This document shows, in pieces, positions 1 to 6,402 of a DNA stretch of 6,565 nt. Position numbers and translations under genes: made by a program. The stretch is from Planctomycetaceae bacterium (GTDB taxonomy: Bacteria > Planctomycetota > Planctomycetia > Pirellulales > Thermoguttaceae). Below the pieces are notes generated by a model. The model did no database searches, was not told where the DNA came from, and saw nothing but the letters and a program-made list of their open reading frames with translations. The stretch's first letter is position 1. Each line of letters starts with the position of its first letter. Location: the NCBI GenBank assembly GCA_031283825.1, contig JAITAZ010000329.1, positions 1 through 6,565 on the forward strand, read 5' to 3'.

Positions 1-176
1 TATTCTCTATGATTTGAATAAATTTTTAGAGATTTCCAGTCAACAATTATTTAAGGCGGACAATTATACAAACAAACAAATTATCGACAACCGCAGCACG
101 AACTAAATAAACGTACAAAAAATATGCAACTATTCAGTAGATAAACAACCATAGTTCAGAATATCAGGAAAATTTG
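1..176. other. AT-rich non-coding left edge
   Basis: No open frame of useful length with a recognisable product is seen on either strand here. The stretch is A/T-rich and lies outside the large palindrome that starts at about 177. The only regulatory hint is a possible leftward sigma-70-like promoter, read on the minus strand as TTGACT (38-43), a 17-nt spacer and TATTCA (15-20). It would drive a gene beyond the left edge. The -10 match is poor, so this is weak inference. Confidence 0.4.
15..43 (-). promoter_or_regulatory. Possible leftward promoter (weak)
   Basis: On the minus strand, TTGACT at 43-38 is followed after exactly 17 nt by TATTCA at 20-15. The -35 box is close to the sigma-70 consensus but the -10 box shares only the TAT. 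Any gene it serves would lie off the left end of the window. Chance matches are common in DNA this AT-rich. Confidence 0.15.
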
Positions 177-206
177 TTTTGTAACCGTTCACGCGAAGAG
201 AAAAAT

Positions 207-258
207 TTCCTTCGCCCCGAAGGGGCAGCGGAGTTTTAACCCACCGCAACGCGGTGGG
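207..258 (+). repeat. Left 52-bp arm with two hairpins
   Basis: The arm contains two short stem-loops. The first is GCCCC (214-218), loop GAA, GGGGC (222-226). The second is CCCACCGC (240-247), loop AAC, GCGGTGGG (251-258), a perfect 8-bp stem. A 13-nt linker (227-239) separates them. As a unit it is the reverse complement of 415-466 apart from four transitions, so the arm can fold locally or pair with its partner. Confidence 0.85.
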
Positions 259-305
259 GAGTGATGTTCCTCTCGATCAACGCCCTGTAAGGGCAACGGA
301 ATTTC

Positions 306-363
306 TTAGTGAATATTAGTGAATATTAATGAATATTAGTGAATATTTGTAACGAATATTCGT
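306..363. repeat. 10-bp tandem repeats and central palindrome
   Basis: Four head-to-tail 10-bp units occupy 306-345. Three read TTAGTGAATA and the third in order (326-335) differs by one base (TTAATGAATA). A degenerate fifth unit follows. Immediately after comes a perfect 12-bp palindrome, ACGAATATTCGT, at 352-363. The block is almost free of G/C, is flanked by GC-rich hairpins and covers the axis of the larger inverted repeat. The 10-bp period is close to one helical turn, so repeated contacts or bends would lie on one face. It is not a CRISPR, since there are no spacers. Confidence 0.8.
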
Positions 364-414
364 GATAATATTTTCCGCTGCCCTTTCAGGGCGACGTTAT
401 TGGGGAAATCCTAA

Positions 415-466
415 CCCACCGCGTTGCGGTGGGCTAAAACTCCGTTGCCCTTTCAGGGCGAAGGAA
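415..466 (-). repeat. Right 52-bp arm with two hairpins
   Basis: This is the mirror copy of 207-258. It holds CCCACCGC (415-422), loop GTT, GCGGTGGG (426-433), then GCCCT (447-451), loop TTC, AGGGC (455-459). Relative to the left arm, the closing pair of the small stem changed from C-G to T-A on both sides, so the stem is preserved. It is the part of the element nearest the 3' end of the transporter gene. Confidence 0.85.
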
Positions 467-518
467 GATACTTTTTTCACGTAAACAATTACAAAAATAC
501 TTTAATTCCGAATTTTAA

Positions 519-532
519 AACCATTAACGGTT
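519..532 (-). terminator. Weak hairpin after transporter gene
   Basis: Reading leftward from the transporter stop, the RNA would contain AACC, six intervening bases and GGTT followed by two more U residues and an A/U-rich stretch. The stem is only four strong pairs, so this is a poor intrinsic terminator on its own. The stronger hairpins at 447-459 and 415-433 lie just beyond and may do the work instead. Confidence 0.2.
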
Positions 533-543
533 ACGCTTTTAAT

Positions 544-3500
544 TTATGCGGAATGTTTGGTTAAGCGTTTTGGTTTTGTTTCATTTGCTGTTTGAAATTT
601 TAACGGCGAATTATTATTGTCTTGCGAGTCTTTTTCATTATTCTCATATTTATATCCTTGATCGGCAGATTTTTTTGGTAATGCCTCCGGAATTATTTGT
701 AATAGATTTTTTTTCAACAATTCTAAATCTACATCAGAAATCGTTCGCGAATACGTAACCAACGACGATTCGTAATTTTCATCCGAATCACACGAAACAA
801 CGCTAAATGTTGAATTGGTATTTTTGATTTCATCACATTGATAGTTTTGGTCGAAATTTTCACAATTTCCTAATGAATTTTTTCTACTCGGATCAGGAAA
901 CTCATTTTTATTTTTTCTTTTTCTTGTCCATAAAGTCAACGCCGCAGGTAATGCAATAATCGACGTAATCAAACAACACGCAACACCTATAACCAAAACA
1001 CGTCCAAGACTTTGTAACCCCCTATGAGACGCTATCATCATACTCCCAAAACCTATAATTGTCGTCAACGACGTAATCAACACCGCCAACGCAGTCGAAG
1101 ACGTTATACGATACTCGCCCCGCTGAGAACGATAATCATGAATAATATGAACGCCGCTATCAATTCCAATCCCCAATATCAACGGCAATACAATCAAATT
1201 CGCCGGATTCAACGGTATGTCAATATGACCCAAAATACCAAACATCATCGCAAATCCTATCAACATCGGAGACGCCGCCGCCAACGTATGAAATACATTC
1301 ATAAAATCTACAAGCAACACAACCATAATCGCAATAAAAGCATAAATCGCCGCCTTCGTAAAACCTTGCTGCAACTGAAGAGACGATTCATACGTCTGCA
1401 ACGGACTCCCCGTCGCCTTCGGATCAATATCTCTAACCGCCGCAACAAATTTTTTCATCTCGTCCATGTCCCAAATATTCGCAGTCGTATAAATTCTCAT
1501 CAAATGCTTGCCGCCGCGACTTACAAAACGCTCAACCAAAGACGACGGCAAATCATTTATCGTCGGAGGAGACGGATTCGAACTCAATTTCAAATTTTTC
1601 AATCGCGTCAACAAATCGCCCGCAATCGCCGACTGATACATCGATAAACGACTCCGATACTCCAATAAAGACATCCGACGCAGTGCCGTTCTAATATCAT
1701 GCAACCGCTTAATAATAGATTGAATCAAATTTTCATAAGACTCAAAATCCGCTCTGTCTATCGACGAAAAATTATGCAAATTATTTTCAACTCTATTTCT
1801 GTTCGCTATCGCCTGATTTATCGGATTATTCGGATCAGCAAGCATTTTTTGTAATCGCTCAATCGCACTGCCAATAACCGACGGATTAACAATAGGTATC
1901 TCCGGCGGACGCTCCGGCAAGTTCTCAAGACGACTCGAAAGTTGCCGAATCAAATGAATCTTTTCATTGTCCTCGCTCGGAAAACAAGAGACTATTTCCT
2001 CCACCGTTATATCAGGATACTTTTGAGCAAACAGCTTTTTACGAAATAATAATTCATCGCGCGAATCCGCAATCGATAAAGCAAACCAGACATTTTTTCC
2101 GCCCTTCTCTACGTCCATTTTCAATAATTTTTCTTCAAGCACGACGCTTTCAAGTCCTTCAGGTTGAAGATTTAACAGATTGTGATCGTATCTGGTTTTT
2201 TTTATTCCAAGACAACAAACTATCACCAGAATTAAAATCAGAAATAACGTTACGGCAGGGAATCGAGTCGACGGTTTAATTGCACAACGAATATCAATCG
2301 GCGTTGGATAATTCGACGGAGAGTTATTATTTTTGTCCATGACCGTAATTAACGCAGGAAAAAAAATCAACGTTGCCAATAAACAAAGCAAAATTCCTCC
2401 GCCTGAAATTAAACCTAACTCCGCAACGCCTACAAATTCAGTAAACGACGCCATAAAAAACGCGACCGCAGTTGTAATCGCGCCAATAAAAATACCCGGT
2501 CCAACAACCCGCGCCGTTTGACAAAGAGACATTTCACACGAATAATTTTTGTTGCGTAATTCAATATAACGCGCAATATAATGCATACTAAAATCCGTGC
2601 CAAGTCCTACAAGCATCGCCCCAAACGAAATACTCAAAATGTTGAGATGACCAATAGCAATAGTGATATAACCCATAGTCCACGCAAAAGCTACAAGCAA
2701 CGTTACCATGCCGGCAATCGGATGACGCATTCCGCCAAAACCCGCCATAAAAACAGCACCAACCCCAATAAACGCAAGTATTGTAGCTTTAGTCATCGAT
2801 TCATTGCTTAGTCTCATTTCGTCGTTTTCGAGAATCGGCATCCCCGTTAAACCAATTTCAATCTCTGGATACTGAACCTTCGCATGATTGATAATCTCGC
2901 GCAATTTTGAAATCGATTCAGCACCTTGAGCAAATTGCGTTTTGTCAATATTAACTAGCTTCAACAGAACAAAACCAATGACTCCGTTTTGAGTCGGAAA
3001 AAGAAGATAACTCGTGTTGTCTTGAGTGCAAGCGGCAATAATATCAGGAACAGACGCTTGAATGTTTTGAGAATTCGACCATGGAGAACCATAAGTCGGA
3101 CTAGGTTCAAATAATTTGGCAAGACTGATCGAATAAGTATTAAGTTCGTGTAAAGTCCTAATACGCGCAACTAAATCAGATTCGTTTTTTAGTCTTTGCG
3201 CGATTGAGTCGAGCATTTGATTTACGCTTAGCTTTTCCCATTTTCCTTCGGTGATATTTCGCGATTCTGCTACAAATTGATTTATTTGCTCAAGCTCGCG
3301 AGTCGGGACATAATGCAGACCCTTTGATCGAATTGCAGAAATATCAACTCCATGCAAAATCCCATTAAACAGTTGAGGATAAGCGGTAATCTCATCGGCA
3401 AGAGATTCAAGAACAGGGATTACCTCAGCATTTCCTTTTCCCTCAATTGCAATGGTAACTTCGTTGTTGTCGCCGAATTCTTCAATATAATCAAGCCAAA

Positions 3501-3714
3501 GACGATTAAAACTACTTTTAGGATTGATAAGATCAAGACGACTCATTTTAAATCCAAGATGCTCATAACTCCAATAGACACAAAAGACGGCGGCAAATAC
3601 CGATAGCGCAATCACCGAAACAGGATTTCGGCAACATAACTTCGTAATAAAAATAACCGGTAAGGCAAGAATAGATTTATCCGCCATGTCGTTTGAATGG
3701 TTCGTAGGTAACAT
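544..3714 (-). CDS. MMPL/RND-superfamily transporter
   Basis: This 1056-residue inner-membrane protein has the two-fold RND/MMPL plan. A first membrane segment (about 33-50) precedes a large extracytoplasmic domain (about 52-305). A five-helix bundle follows (about 309-325, 333-355, 357-378, 403-422, 429-456). The second half repeats this: a helix at about 485-503, a second outer domain (505-780) rich in predicted helix, and a bundle at about 785-805, 808-828, 838-858, 873-897 and 905-928. Matching motifs GLGTDFSMHYIARY (370-383) and GIGIDSGVHIIHDY (848-861) sit in the fourth helix of each half and carry Asp374 and Asp852, the likely proton-relay acids. Relatives export lipids, hopanoids (HpnN) or hydrophobic compounds using proton-motive force; the substrate here cannot be told. 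Oddities are a polar tail of about 128 residues (929-1056) rich in Asn, Ser, Asp, Glu and Lys, and a length above the roughly 850-900 residues usual for HpnN. Start choice is uncertain: Met10 (codon at 3687-3685) is an alternative and neither has a clear ribosome binding site. Confidence 0.9.
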   Translation of the reverse strand: MLPTNHSNDMADKSILALPVIFITKLCCRNPVSVIALSVFAAVFCVYWSYEHLGFKMSRLDLINPKSSFNRLWLDYIEEFGDNNEVTIAIEGKGNAEVIPVLESLADEITAYPQLFNGILHGVDISAIRSKGLHYVPTRELEQINQFVAESRNITEGKWEKLSVNQMLDSIAQRLKNESDLVARIRTLHELNTYSISLAKLFEPSPTYGSPWSNSQNIQASVPDIIAACTQDNTSYLLFPTQNGVIGFVLLKLVNIDKTQFAQGAESISKLREIINHAKVQYPEIEIGLTGMPILENDEMRLSNESMTKATILAFIGVGAVFMAGFGGMRHPIAGMVTLLVAFAWTMGYITIAIGHLNILSISFGAMLVGLGTDFSMHYIARYIELRNKNYSCEMSLCQTARVVGPGIFIGAITTAVAFFMASFTEFVGVAELGLISGGGILLCLLATLIFFPALITVMDKNNNSPSNYPTPIDIRCAIKPSTRFPAVTLFLILILVIVCCLGIKKTRYDHNLLNLQPEGLESVVLEEKLLKMDVEKGGKNVWFALSIADSRDELLFRKKLFAQKYPDITVEEIVSCFPSEDNEKIHLIRQLSSRLENLPERPPEIPIVNPSVIGSAIERLQKMLADPNNPINQAIANRNRVENNLHNFSSIDRADFESYENLIQSIIKRLHDIRTALRRMSLLEYRSRLSMYQSAIAGDLLTRLKNLKLSSNPSPPTINDLPSSLVERFVSRGGKHLMRIYTTANIWDMDEMKKFVAAVRDIDPKATGSPLQTYESSLQLQQGFTKAAIYAFIAIMVVLLVDFMNVFHTLAAASPMLIGFAMMFGILGHIDIPLNPANLIVLPLILGIGIDSGVHIIHDYRSQRGEYRITSSTALAVLITSLTTIIGFGSMMIASHRGLQSLGRVLVIGVACCLITSIIALPAALTLWTRKRKNKNEFPDPSRKNSLGNCENFDQNYQCDEIKNTNSTFSVVSCDSDENYESSLVTYSRTISDVDLELLKKNLLQIIPEALPKKSADQGYKYENNEKDSQDNNNSPLKFQTANETKPKRLTKHSA

Positions 3715-3754
3715 AACGGGATACTAACAAATTTTCAAAAAAAAGAAAAGAGGA

Positions 3755-3768
3755 ATTTTTTAAAAAAT
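3755..3768. promoter_or_regulatory. T6A6 palindrome upstream of transporter
   Basis: A perfect 14-bp palindrome, ATTTTTTAAAAAAT, lies about 40 bp upstream of the transporter start. Its 12-bp core (3756-3767) is identical to the core of the palindrome upstream of flhF (5229-5240). It could be a protein-binding site, an UP-like promoter element or simply an A/T tract in AT-rich DNA. No convincing -35/-10 pair was found with it. Confidence 0.35.
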
Positions 3769-3855
3769 AATAGTATTTCAGAAGAATATTTGTTTTGCAC
3801 TTTGAGCCGCACTATTACTGCACGGAAATTATTACTCATGTTACGATTTTATTTT

Positions 3856-3918
3856 CGACGGGTGAAATCGCGTTGCGATTTTACCCATCGCTATTTTGGA
3901 GTTGTCCCTACGGGACAA
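3856..3918. repeat. Two-hairpin intergenic repeat
   Basis: Two adjacent stem-loops occupy the gap after flhF. The first is GGGTGAAATCGC (3860-3871), loop GTT, GCGATTTTACCC (3875-3886). It has twelve pairs including one G-T, and the flanking bases 3856-3858 and 3888-3890 also pair. The second is TTGTCCC (3902-3908), loop TAC, GGGACAA (3912-3918), a perfect 7-bp stem. The order, the CGCGTTGCG core and the GTTG lead-in to the second stem resemble the right arm at 415-466, so this looks like a relative of that repeat. It begins 63 bp past the flhF stop and could end or stabilise that transcript, although no U tract follows in the leftward direction. Confidence 0.7.
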
Positions 3919-3980
3919 GATTGATGTTTTGATTCAAATTAAAATTTTCTCTGGTGTTCTCATTGGTTAAAAATGAATTT

Positions 3981-5195
3981 TTAGAAATTCCCTTCTGTTG
4001 TTGGTTGTTGATATAAACTCGCTAGTCTTGCGGCGCCGGCTACCTCGATGTCCTCCGAAATATTTTGACCAAATGTGAAAAATCTTAACGGTAAACTGTT
4101 TAATTTCAGCATCTTATAAACATCAGAAATTCCTACCGCTTCATCTAACTTTGTCAACGTTAACCCCGTCAATCCCATTATCGAAAAACGATTTATCGTA
4201 TCAAGAAGCGCAGATAAACTACTCGTCGCCGATAACAATAAATGTACCTCGTCAGCGCCAGCCTCCAACAAAACCGAAGATATTCCACGCAACCTCGACT
4301 CATTCAACGGATTCATTCCGGGCGTGTCTATCAAAACTAACTCGCAACCAATCAATCGCCTCAACGACGTCTGAATCCTGTTCGCGTCAGACGCAGTCTC
4401 AAATGGAATCCCCAACATCTCCGCATATCTCTGCAATTGATCCGCCGCCGCTATCCTAAATACGTCTGTTGTCAATAAACCAACCTTACGATTCTCCCGC
4501 AACTTATAAAACGCCGCTATCTTCGCAATCGTCGAAGTTTTCCCAACGCCAGTTGCGCCAACTAACGCCGCTACTACCCTACGACCAGAACTCAAATCAA
4601 TCGGTCCTCCAAATCTCACTATCTCCTCAAACATCATCAATAAATTACGCTGCAAAAGCGTCGGATTAAAATCGCCCAACTCCATCCTACGCCAACCGCC
4701 AAGCGAAACCACTCCAGATAATTTCAACAAACGACTACCACGCCCGCTAACCTCTTCGCGATTGTCATTACTTTTACTTTTATAGCTATTGTTACTCTTG
4801 TCGGCGTCGTTATTGTTATTGTTGATAAATTCGTCATTCCGCAACTTGACGCTTCCTAAATCGTTTTTTGATAATCGACGATTATTCGTTTCAAAAAATA
4901 TCGACTCTACACGATTATCGCTAATCTCGCTCTTCAAATTTTCATTTTGAAAATTAGATCCTAATTCAACTTTAGACTTAATTTCAGATTCGAATTTAGA
5001 TTTAGATTTAGACTCCGATTCAATATCCGGCTTGGCGGCTGTAATCTCTACAAACCGAATCTTACGAAATCCAAACCACGACGACTCTACAACCTCGCGT
5101 GAATGCAAGATTTTTGCCCGCTCGCCAAACTCGGCATAAACCTTTTGCAAACCGTCTTGAAACGAATCTCCTCGAAAAGTTTTTAAACTGTTCAT
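3981..5195 (-). CDS. flhF: FlhF-like SRP-family GTPase
   Basis: This 404-residue protein looks like FlhF, the third SRP GTPase beside Ffh and FtsY, which places flagella at the correct site on the membrane. The N-terminus (about 1-52, starting MNSLKTFRGDSFQDGL) matches the FlhF B-domain pattern and supports this start. Residues 54-150 are a low-complexity, highly charged linker with Ser-Lys-Glu repeats and a run of five Asn. An N-domain-like helix region (about 155-200) and the G domain follow. Motifs are the P-loop GATGVGKT (213-220), DVFRIAAADQL (244-254), DTPG (290-293), TKLD (348-351) and the closing FTFGQNISEDI (373-383), which is typical of FlhF. DTPG replaces the usual DTAG. No flagellar genes (flhA, flhG, fliA) adjoin it, so its role could differ from flagellar placement. 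The gene is divergent from the condensing-enzyme gene, with 103 bp between them. No Shine-Dalgarno sequence is seen. Confidence 0.88.
   Translation of the reverse strand: MNSLKTFRGDSFQDGLQKVYAEFGERAKILHSREVVESSWFGFRKIRFVEITAAKPDIESESKSKSKFESEIKSKVELGSNFQNENLKSEISDNRVESIFFETNNRRLSKNDLGSVKLRNDEFINNNNNDADKSNNSYKSKSNDNREEVSGRGSRLLKLSGVVSLGGWRRMELGDFNPTLLQRNLLMMFEEIVRFGGPIDLSSGRRVVAALVGATGVGKTSTIAKIAAFYKLRENRKVGLLTTDVFRIAAADQLQRYAEMLGIPFETASDANRIQTSLRRLIGCELVLIDTPGMNPLNESRLRGISSVLLEAGADEVHLLLSATSSLSALLDTINRFSIMGLTGLTLTKLDEAVGISDVYKMLKLNSLPLRFFTFGQNISEDIEVAGAARLASLYQQPTTEGNF
4809..5012. repeat. Low-complexity coding repeats in flhF
   Basis: Within the flhF linker the DNA carries short simple repeats. 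Alternating GTT/ATT triplets at 4809-4823 encode the Asn run, and three exact ATTTAG units at 4994-5011 encode part of the Ser-Lys stretch. Both have unit lengths in multiples of three, so changes in copy number would keep the reading frame. This suggests the linker can vary in length between relatives, which is an inference. Confidence 0.5.
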
Positions 5196-5298
5196 TGCGC
5201 GTTTATATTTTTTTGTAATTTTTCACGGTTTTTTAAAAAACCATATTATTTTTTTATTTTTTTGTAACGATAAATCAATTCCGAATTTAAACAAGTTT
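5196..5298. promoter_or_regulatory. Divergent flhF / condensing enzyme promoter region
   Basis: This 103-bp gap must hold start signals for both flanking genes. Near its middle is a perfect 16-bp palindrome, GGTTTTTTAAAAAACC (5227-5242). A 12-bp direct repeat, ATTTTTTTGTAA, lies on each side of it at 5207-5218 and 5256-5267. The second copy includes a possible rightward -35 (TTGTAA, 5262-5267) with TTTAAA (5286-5291) 18 nt later as a weak -10. TATAAA on the minus strand at 5207-5202 is a possible leftward -10, but it sits very close to the flhF start. The repeats and palindrome are seen directly; promoter and operator roles are inferred. Confidence 0.45.
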
Positions 5299-6357
5299 AT
5301 GCGATATACTAAGGTTTGTGTTGAGTTATTTTCCTATACGTTACCTGACGAGGTTGTAACGACGTCTGAGATTGAGTCTCGACTTTTTCCTCTTTATAGT
5401 CGTTTGAAGTTACCGGAGGGTCGTCTTGAGGCGCTTACGGGGATTTGCGAGCGTCGAGTTTGGGGAGTCGGTGTATCTCCGGGTCAACAGAGCGTTATTA
5501 CGGCGAGAAAATTGCTAGAGCGTAGCGGGATTGATTTATCATTAATTGGCGTATTGATACATGGTTCTGTGTGTCGGGATTATCTTGAGCCGGCGACGGC
5601 TTGTGGGGTTCATAATAGTCTTGGTTTATCTGAGACGTGTTTTGTTTATGATGTTTCGAATGCGTGTTTAGGAATATTGAGCGGAATGATTCAGATTGCT
5701 AACATGATAGAGTTGGGGCAAATACGAGCGGGCATAGTTGTAGGTACGGAGAGTTCTCGGTCGTTGATGGAGTCGACGATCAATTATTTGAATGCGGATC
5801 AATCGATTACGCGAAAGAGTGTGAAGTCTGCTTTTGCGTCGTTGACGATAGGTTCGGGCAGTGCGGCGGTATTGTTGACGCATGAGGATATTTCTCGGAC
5901 AGGCAATAGATTATTAGGCGGAACGGTTCGGGCGAGGACGAAGTTTTGTGATTTATGTCGTAGTGATATTGATCAAACTGGCGGCGATCTGATGCAACCT
6001 CTTATGGACACAGATTCGGAGTCGTTGATGCGCGAGGGAGTTTTGGTTGCGGGCGATGCGTTTGAAGATTTTTTGAGTGAGTTAGGTTGGTCTCGTTTAG
6101 AGATTGGCGGCGTATTTTGTCATCAGGTAGGCAAGGTTCATCAGCGATTACTTTTTGAGCGGTTGAAGTTATCGAGTTATTTAAATTTTTCAACGTTAGA
6201 ATATTTAGGCAACACTGGCAGTGCAGCGTTACCGACAACGGCAGGAATTGGTTTAGAATCCAAAGAAATCCTTCAAAATTCAAAAATTGCATTACTTGGC
6301 ATAGGTTCAGGAATTAACACAATAATGCTAGGAATAGAATGGAAAAAAATGTTGTAA
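5299..6357 (+). CDS. OleA-like 3-oxoacyl-ACP synthase III
   Basis: This 352-residue thiolase-fold enzyme belongs to the FabH/OleA (KAS III) group. The catalytic triad is visible: Cys123 in SNACLG, His275 in FCHQVGKVH and Asn305 in LGNTGSAALP. The C-terminal loop GIGSGIN (334-340) and the early LTGICERRVW (47-56) are also family hallmarks. Glu97 in DYLEPATA aligns, from memory of Xanthomonas OleA, with the glutamate that reaches the partner subunit's active site and helps the non-decarboxylative Claisen condensation of two acyl-CoAs. OleA is therefore a better guess than FabH, which would start fatty-acid synthesis from malonyl-ACP. Length is normal for the family. The start is supported because MRYTKVCVELFSYTLPDEVVT aligns with the N-termini of planctomycete homologues as I remember them. 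No OleB, OleC or OleD follows within the window. It has no signal peptide or membrane helix, so it should be a soluble cytoplasmic dimer. Confidence 0.88.
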   Translation: MRYTKVCVELFSYTLPDEVVTTSEIESRLFPLYSRLKLPEGRLEALTGICERRVWGVGVSPGQQSVITARKLLERSGIDLSLIGVLIHGSVCRDYLEPATACGVHNSLGLSETCFVYDVSNACLGILSGMIQIANMIELGQIRAGIVVGTESSRSLMESTINYLNADQSITRKSVKSAFASLTIGSGSAAVLLTHEDISRTGNRLLGGTVRARTKFCDLCRSDIDQTGGDLMQPLMDTDSESLMREGVLVAGDAFEDFLSELGWSRLEIGGVFCHQVGKVHQRLLFERLKLSSYLNFSTLEYLGNTGSAALPTTAGIGLESKEILQNSKIALLGIGSGINTIMLGIEWKKML

Positions 6358-6402
6358 CTATTGAGAAACCTTTTGTTACCGCTCAAAGTATAATAAACCC
6401 AG

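Larger units (their letters stand above)
177..496. repeat. Large nested palindromic repeat element
   Basis: This is an imperfect inverted repeat about 320 bp long with its axis near 336.5. The main arms, 207-258 and 415-466, match at 48 of 52 positions as reverse complements. The four differences are all transitions. Outside them, 177-197 and 476-496 also mirror each other around the same axis with a few mismatches. Inside, small hairpins at 282-294 (GCCCT/AGGGC) and 380-392 (GCCCT/AGGGC) are nearly mirror-placed, and the centre holds AT-rich tandem repeats. No protein is encoded and no target-site duplication is evident. It begins 48 bp beyond the stop codon of the leftward transporter gene, so it would fall in that gene's 3' untranslated region or act as its end. 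It could be a MITE-like non-autonomous element, a REP/BIME-like composite or a structured termination and mRNA-stabilising region. The palindrome is seen directly; any function is inferred. Confidence 0.85.

Noticed and set aside
306..345. CRISPR array
   Set aside because: The units are only 10 bp and abut directly with no spacers, and no cas genes are present.
177..496. Complete insertion sequence
   Set aside because: The interior is too short for a transposase and has no open frame, and I could not find a target-site duplication; a non-autonomous element remains possible.
1024..1647. Open frame of 207 codons on the plus strand
   Set aside because: It lies wholly opposite the transporter gene, is extremely rich in Arg, Asn and Gln with no domain, and arises from the reverse strand of well-conserved transporter sequence.
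3735..3839. A 34-codon minus-strand open frame just upstream of the transporter
   Set aside because: It has no ribosome binding site and ends in a Phe/Lys-rich run made by A/T tracts; most likely chance.
4151..4669. Two plus-strand open frames opposite flhF
   Set aside because: They are Ser/Thr/Pro/Gln-rich shadows of the conserved GTPase domain with no recognisable family or start signal.
5668..6292. Two minus-strand open frames opposite the condensing enzyme gene
   Set aside because: Both fall within the conserved thiolase-fold coding sequence and resemble no known protein.
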